Shown: in pieces, positions 60,824 through 64,000 of the stretch
Position numbering within the stretch: the stretch's first letter is position 1
Layout: every line of letters begins with the position of its first letter
Origin: Pacificitalea manganoxidans
GTDB lineage: Bacteria; Pseudomonadota; Alphaproteobacteria; Rhodobacterales; Rhodobacteraceae
Length of the DNA: 64,000 nt
NCBI RefSeq assembly: GCF_002504165.1
Contig: NZ_CP021404.1
Coordinates: forward strand, 124,001 to 188,000
Direction of reading: 5' to 3'
Notes under the pieces: model-generated
What the model was told of the DNA's origin: nothing
The model's input: the letters and a program-made list of their open reading frames with translations, nothing else
The model's database searches: none
Made by a program: the position numbers and the translations under genes

Positions 60824-60832
60824 GCATCAAAA

Positions 60833-61480
60833 ATGACTCGCAAATATTTCATTGGCGTTATCGCCATGGCCGCCATTGTCGTGGCCTCCAATATCCTCGT
60901 GCAACATCTGCTGGGCGACTGGCTGACATGGGGCGCGATCACCTATCCGTTCGCCTTCCTTGTCACCGATGTCATGAACCGGATTTACGGCCCCGGCCCC
61001 GCGCGTAAGGTCGTCTTGGCGGGCTTTGTCGTGGGGGTTCTGTGCTCGCTGATCGGCACCCAGATCATGGTCGAATTTGAGCCGGGCGTGACCGGTCCTG
61101 CCGTTACCTTGCGCGTTGCAATCGGCTCCGGCACCGCGTTTATTCTGGCGCAACTTGTTGATATCGCGGTGTTTGATCGCATGCGCGGGGGCAAGTGGTG
61201 GCGGGCGCCGCTGGCGTCCAGCATCATCGGTTCGGCCTTGGACACGGCCGTGTTTTTCTCCATCGCCTTCGCGGCTGCGTTCAACTGGATCGAACCGGGG
61301 TCTGTGCCCGGCTGGGCGCAGGAGGGGGTGCCGCTGCTGGGCACCGGCCCAATCGTGCCACTGTGGATGTCGCTCGCGCTGGCCGACTGGATGGTAAAGC
61401 TGTCGCTGGCGATGATCGCGCTGGTGCCGTTCCGTCTGATCGTCAGCCGGGTGCCAGGCAATCGCACGGAAATGGCTTGA
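60833..61480 (+). CDS. Queuosine precursor transporter (YhhQ/VUT family)
   Basis: The 215-residue membrane protein has about six hydrophobic segments and the family features ITYPFAFLVTDVMNRIYGP near residue 40, GSGTAFILAQLVDIAVFDR, and SSIIGSALDTAVFFSIAF. YhhQ imports preQ0/preQ1 for tRNA queuosine synthesis; queG for the last step lies 16 kb away in this window. The ATG at 60833 is used; an upstream frame to 60785 would pass through the predicted leader stem. It has no clear Shine-Dalgarno sequence. Confidence 0.9.
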   Translation: MTRKYFIGVIAMAAIVVASNILVQHLLGDWLTWGAITYPFAFLVTDVMNRIYGPGPARKVVLAGFVVGVLCSLIGTQIMVEFEPGVTGPAVTLRVAIGSGTAFILAQLVDIAVFDRMRGGKWWRAPLASSIIGSALDTAVFFSIAFAAAFNWIEPGSVPGWAQEGVPLLGTGPIVPLWMSLALADWMVKLSLAMIALVPFRLIVSRVPGNRTEMA

Positions 61481-61539
61481 CAGATCGCACAGGCGTGCCA
61501 ACCTCCTAGATAACAGCAACAAGGAAAGGAGGTGGTCCA

Positions 61540-61596
61540 GTGTCTAAAGAGATGTTGGAGAATTACGTCGGGTCCAAGTCGGGGGTCGCAAAATAG
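61540..61596 (+). CDS. 18-residue small ORF (leader peptide candidate)
   Basis: GTG at 61540 opens 18 codons, MSKEMLENYVGSKSGVAK, ending in TAG. AGGAGG lies seven bases before it, and the surrounding GAAAGGAGGTGGTCC (61524-61538) can pair along 15 bases with the usual 3' end of 16S rRNA, one pair being G-U. So strong a site before so short an ORF argues that it is translated. The peptide is half charged or polar and has no export signal. It matches no peptide family I know. Confidence 0.55.
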   Translation: MSKEMLENYVGSKSGVAK

Positions 61597-61640
61597 CACC
61601 ACCGGGGCGGATCAAGACCCGTCTCCTTTCCATTCTCGCG

Positions 61641-61673
61641 AAGGGTCGCCCACCGGGCGGCCCTTCTTTCTTT
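61641..61673 (+). terminator. Intrinsic terminator/attenuator before arfB
   Basis: AAGGGTCGCCC (61641-61651) pairs with GGGCGGCCCTT (61655-61665), one pair being T-G, around ACC, and is followed by CTTTCTTT. It ends the transporter/small-ORF transcript or attenuates transcription into arfB. The left-arm heptamer GGGTCGC also occurs in the small ORF at 61583-61589. Confidence 0.85.
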
Positions 61674-61693
61674 GACGCGACCGATTGTTACGC

Positions 61694-62116
61694 ATGCTGC
61701 ACATCACCGATCAAATCGCCCTTCAGGACTGGGAACTGACCGAGATTTTCACCCGCGCCTCCGGGCCGGGCGGGCAGAACGTCAACAAGGTCTCGACCGC
61801 TGTCGAACTTCGGTTCGAGGCGCAATCCTCCCCATCCCTGCCGCCTGTGGTAAAGCAGCGGCTGCGGCGGCTGGCCGGACGCCGCTGGACGTCAGATGGG
61901 GCGGTGGTGATTTTTGTGCAGGACACACGCAGTCAGGCGCGCAACCGTGAAATTGCGCGGGAACGGTTGGCGGAACTGGTCGAAAAGGCCACGCATCAAC
62001 CCAAACGCCGCATCGCGACGCGCCCCACGCTTGGCTCCAAAAAACGCCGGTTGAAGGCCAAAAAGGTCCGAGGAGAGGTCAAATCCCTGCGTGGCAAGGT
62101 CGACCCCGGCCCCTGA
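61694..62116 (+). CDS. arfB: Alternative ribosome-rescue factor / peptidyl-tRNA hydrolase ArfB
   Basis: ArfB (YaeJ) enters stalled ribosomes lacking a stop codon and hydrolyses the peptidyl-tRNA. The 140-residue product has the release-factor catalytic loop ASGPGGQNVNKVSTAVELRF and the basic C-terminal tail (QPKRRIATRPTLGSKKRRLKAKKVRGEVKSLR) that threads the mRNA channel. The ATG at 61694 is chosen; a TTG three codons earlier is possible. It is preceded by a terminator-like hairpin and by the unusual small ORF, and converges on pncB. Confidence 0.93.
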   Translation: MLHITDQIALQDWELTEIFTRASGPGGQNVNKVSTAVELRFEAQSSPSLPPVVKQRLRRLAGRRWTSDGAVVIFVQDTRSQARNREIARERLAELVEKATHQPKRRIATRPTLGSKKRRLKAKKVRGEVKSLRGKVDPGP

Positions 62117-62156
62117 GCCGCGATTGATGGACATACGCGCGCCGAAAGGCCTGCGC

Positions 62157-63449
62157 TTAGACGACGACATCCTGCCGTGTTTGATCGCCCACGCCGAACA
62201 CGCGCTTGTAACGGGCGATCTCGTCAGCCGGGCCCATCGCCTTGTTGGGATTGTCGGACAGCTTCACGGTGGGGCGGCCATCGGCGCGCACGGCTTTGCA
62301 CACCAGCGAGAAGGGCGCCAGTTGATCGTCCTTGACCAAGCCGCGGAAATCGTTGGTCAGCAGCGTACCCCAGCCGAAACTGACACGCACCCGCCCTGAA
62401 AATTGTCGGTGCAGATCGATGATCTTCTGTTCATCCAGCCCGTCAGAGAAAATCACGAGCTTATCACGCGGATCTTCGCCCCGGCTTTCCCACCATGCGA
62501 TTGCGTTTTCCGCGCCGGTGGCCGGGTCGCCGCTGTCGATGCGGATGCCGGTCCAGCCTTCCAGCCATTCCGGCGCATTGTCCAGAAAACCCTTCGTGCC
62601 ATAGGTGTCAGGCAGGATGATGCGCAGATTGCCGTCATGCTCTTCGTGCCAATCGGCCAGAACCTGATAGGGCGCGCGGGCCAGCGCGGCGTCATCTTCG
62701 GCCAAGGCGGCATAGACCATCGGCAATTCATGCGCGTTGGTGCCGATGGCCTCGATATCGCGCCGCATGGCGATGAGGCAATTCGACGTGCCGGTGAAGC
62801 TGTCACCCAGCCCCTCCATCATCGCCTGTACGCACCAATCCTGCCAGAGATAGCTGTGGCGTCGGCGGGTGCCGAAATCTGCGATCTTGAGCCCCTCGAC
62901 GCCGCGCAGGGTTTCGATCTTTTCCCACAGCCGGGTCATCGCGCGGGCGTAAAGCACCTGAAGCTCGAACTTGCCCATCCGCCCCAGCACAGCGCGACCG
63001 CGCAGTTCCATTAGGACGGCAAGCGCGGGGATCTCCCATAGCATCACCTCGGGCCAGCTGCCTTCGAAGGTCAGTTCATACTGGCCGTCGCGCTTTTCCA
63101 GATGGTAGGGCGGCAGGCGAAGCTGCTCGAACCACTCCATGAAATCGGGGCGGAACATCTGACGTTTGCCGTAGAAGGTATTGCCGCGCAGCCATGTGCT
63201 TTCACCGCGCGTCAGCGACAGGGAGCGGATGTGGTCAAGCTGCTCGCGCAGTTCGCCCTCATCGACCAGTTCGGCAAGCCGGACGGATTTGCTGCGATTG
63301 ATGAGCGAGAACGTGACCTGCGTGTCGCGCCGATTGCGAAACACCGACTGACACATCAGCAGCTTGTAGAAATCGGTATCGATCAGCGAGCGGACGATCG
63401 GGTCGATCTTCCACTGGCGATTCCAGACGCGGTTCGCGATGTCGACCAT
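62157..63449 (-). CDS. pncB: Nicotinate phosphoribosyltransferase
   Basis: PncB makes nicotinate mononucleotide from nicotinate and PRPP in NAD salvage. The 430-residue product begins with SLIDTDFYKLLMCQSVF, has FGTRRRHSYLWQDW near the middle, GTSNCLIAMR, the GIRIDSGDP phosphate site, and SFGWGTLLTNDF. It is of full length. It is downstream of pncA on the same strand, after a 78-base gap, so nicotinamide deamidation and the next step are encoded together. Confidence 0.96.
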   Translation of the reverse strand: MVDIANRVWNRQWKIDPIVRSLIDTDFYKLLMCQSVFRNRRDTQVTFSLINRSKSVRLAELVDEGELREQLDHIRSLSLTRGESTWLRGNTFYGKRQMFRPDFMEWFEQLRLPPYHLEKRDGQYELTFEGSWPEVMLWEIPALAVLMELRGRAVLGRMGKFELQVLYARAMTRLWEKIETLRGVEGLKIADFGTRRRHSYLWQDWCVQAMMEGLGDSFTGTSNCLIAMRRDIEAIGTNAHELPMVYAALAEDDAALARAPYQVLADWHEEHDGNLRIILPDTYGTKGFLDNAPEWLEGWTGIRIDSGDPATGAENAIAWWESRGEDPRDKLVIFSDGLDEQKIIDLHRQFSGRVRVSFGWGTLLTNDFRGLVKDDQLAPFSLVCKAVRADGRPTVKLSDNPNKAMGPADEIARYKRVFGVGDQTRQDVVV

Positions 63450-63527
63450 GTGCCGCCGGGGCCTCTCAGTTGCGCAGTTGCGCCGCAGGCTAGGCGGGTT
63501 TGCGGCGGAGGGAAAGACCGGGTGGGG

Positions 63528-64000
63528 TTAGCGCTCTGTCAGGGTGACGCCCGCCGCGCGCATCGCGGTTAATGCCGCCTCCATCGAGCCATTAAGGTCG
63601 ATGCCCCGGCAGGCATCTAGGGCCACCTCTGTCTCGAACCCCAGCCTTACCGCGTCCAGCGCCGAAAACTGCACGCAGAAATCGGTGGCAAGCCCGGCCA
63701 GCGTCACGGTCGTGATGCCACGCGTCCGCAGCCAGCCGTCCAGCCCCGTGGGGGTGGAGCGGTCATTCTCAAAGAAGGCCGAATAGCTATCGATCGCAGG
63801 GTTCGTGCCTTTGCGCAGGATCAGATCGGCGGGGTCGGTGCGTAGGCCGGGATGGAACGCCGCGCCTGTGCTGCCCTGCACGCAATGATCGGGCCACAGA
63901 ACCTGTTCGCCATAGGGCAGGGTGATCGTCTCCATCGGCGCCTTGCCTTCGTGGCTGGAGGCAAAGCTGCCATGCCCCGCAGGGTGCCAGTCCTGTGTCA
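63528..64000 (-). CDS. pncA: Nicotinamidase (5' end beyond window)
   Basis: PncA converts nicotinamide to nicotinate, feeding PncB. The gene is cut by the window edge; the visible part extends upstream of an internal ATG at 63935 and includes the family segment QDWHPAGHGSFASSH, in which His and Asp positions bind metal, then WPDHCVQGS, the lysine region ILRKGTNPAIDSYSAFFEND, and the nucleophile motif GLATDFCVQFSALDA. The N-terminal catalytic Asp region is outside the window. Confidence 0.93.
   Translation of the reverse strand, partial: TQDWHPAGHGSFASSHEGKAPMETITLPYGEQVLWPDHCVQGSTGAAFHPGLRTDPADLILRKGTNPAIDSYSAFFENDRSTPTGLDGWLRTRGITTVTLAGLATDFCVQFSALDAVRLGFETEVALDACRGIDLNGSMEAALTAMRAAGVTLTER

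Larger units (their letters stand above)
61501..61673 (+). promoter_or_regulatory. Candidate ribosome-sensing leader between the queuosine transporter and arfB
   Basis: The region contains, in order: ACCTCCT (61501-61507), which can pair with the AGGAGGT core (61527-61533) of the next element; a very long Shine-Dalgarno stretch (61524-61538); an 18-codon ORF; CTCCTTTCC (61623-61631), fully complementary to GGAAAGGAG (61523-61531); and a terminator hairpin. The CTCCTTTC element equals the usual 3' tail of 16S rRNA. Alternative short pairings also exist (GACCC 61616-61620 with GGGTC at 61570 or 61643). arfB starts 20 bases after the terminator. The regulatory reading is inference. Confidence 0.5.

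Overview
The window reads as chromosomal core DNA of an alphaproteobacterium of the Rhodobacterales (Roseobacter/Rhodobacter type). The grounds are high GC, a gene order that recurs around the origin in that group (smr-mltA-tim44 / fxsA-secB, dnaQ-coaE-aroE-maf, then hemJ-rho-mnmE-mnmG-rsmG-parA-parB), consensus parS sites inside mnmG and rsmG, GANTC (CcrM-type) sites, and alpha-specific proteins such as the Tim44-like adaptor. I see no insertion sequence, prophage, CRISPR array, rRNA or tRNA gene.

Left arm (1-18946). A tightly overlapping operon tsaE-amgK-murU-addB-addA combines tRNA t6A synthesis, peptidoglycan sugar recycling and recombinational repair, followed by trxA. Next are a kinase-like gene divergent from hslVU, then smr-mltA-tim44 on the minus strand, fxsA and secB on the plus strand, and a minus-strand run of an exonuclease, dnaQ, coaE, aroE and maf. 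The 409-base gap 18947-19355 is the only stretch over 300 bases without a gene. It holds three perfect DnaA boxes, weaker boxes, GANTC sites, a tandem 10-mer and an A/T-rich tract, and I call it the chromosomal origin. Transcription diverges from it on both sides.

Right of the origin (19356-26814) hemJ, rho, mnmE, mnmG, rsmG, parA and parB run codirectionally. Two perfect parS sites lie in the coding sequence about 3.5 and 5.4 kb from the origin, so origin, centromere and segregation proteins form one module. From 26.7 to 36 kb come a DUF454 protein, hemW-rdgB-rph, hrcA-grpE, the isoprenoid set xseB-ispA-dxs and uppP. From 35.7 to 42.6 kb are gltD, an unknown secreted protein, and gltB. From 42.8 kb on are mtgA, a GST, queG, a peroxiredoxin, a ferredoxin-reductase-like flavoprotein, rsmD, map, sfsA, a CinA-type protein, a GNAT, an OmpA protein, rnr, a MltB-type transglycosylase, two paralogous unknown secreted proteins, an MFS transporter, mepA, a phytase/esterase-like lipoprotein, a queuosine-precursor transporter, arfB, pncB and a truncated pncA.

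The least ordinary element is at 61501-61673, between the queuosine transporter and arfB (ribosome rescue). An 18-codon ORF is preceded by a Shine-Dalgarno region that can pair over about 15 nt with the 3' end of 16S rRNA. It is flanked by two copies of anti-SD-like sequence and followed by a terminator hairpin, an arrangement that looks like a ribosome-sensing leader. Other items worth attention are the GANTC cluster in the rho leader, the structured leader of the queuosine transporter, and the tandem secreted paralogs.
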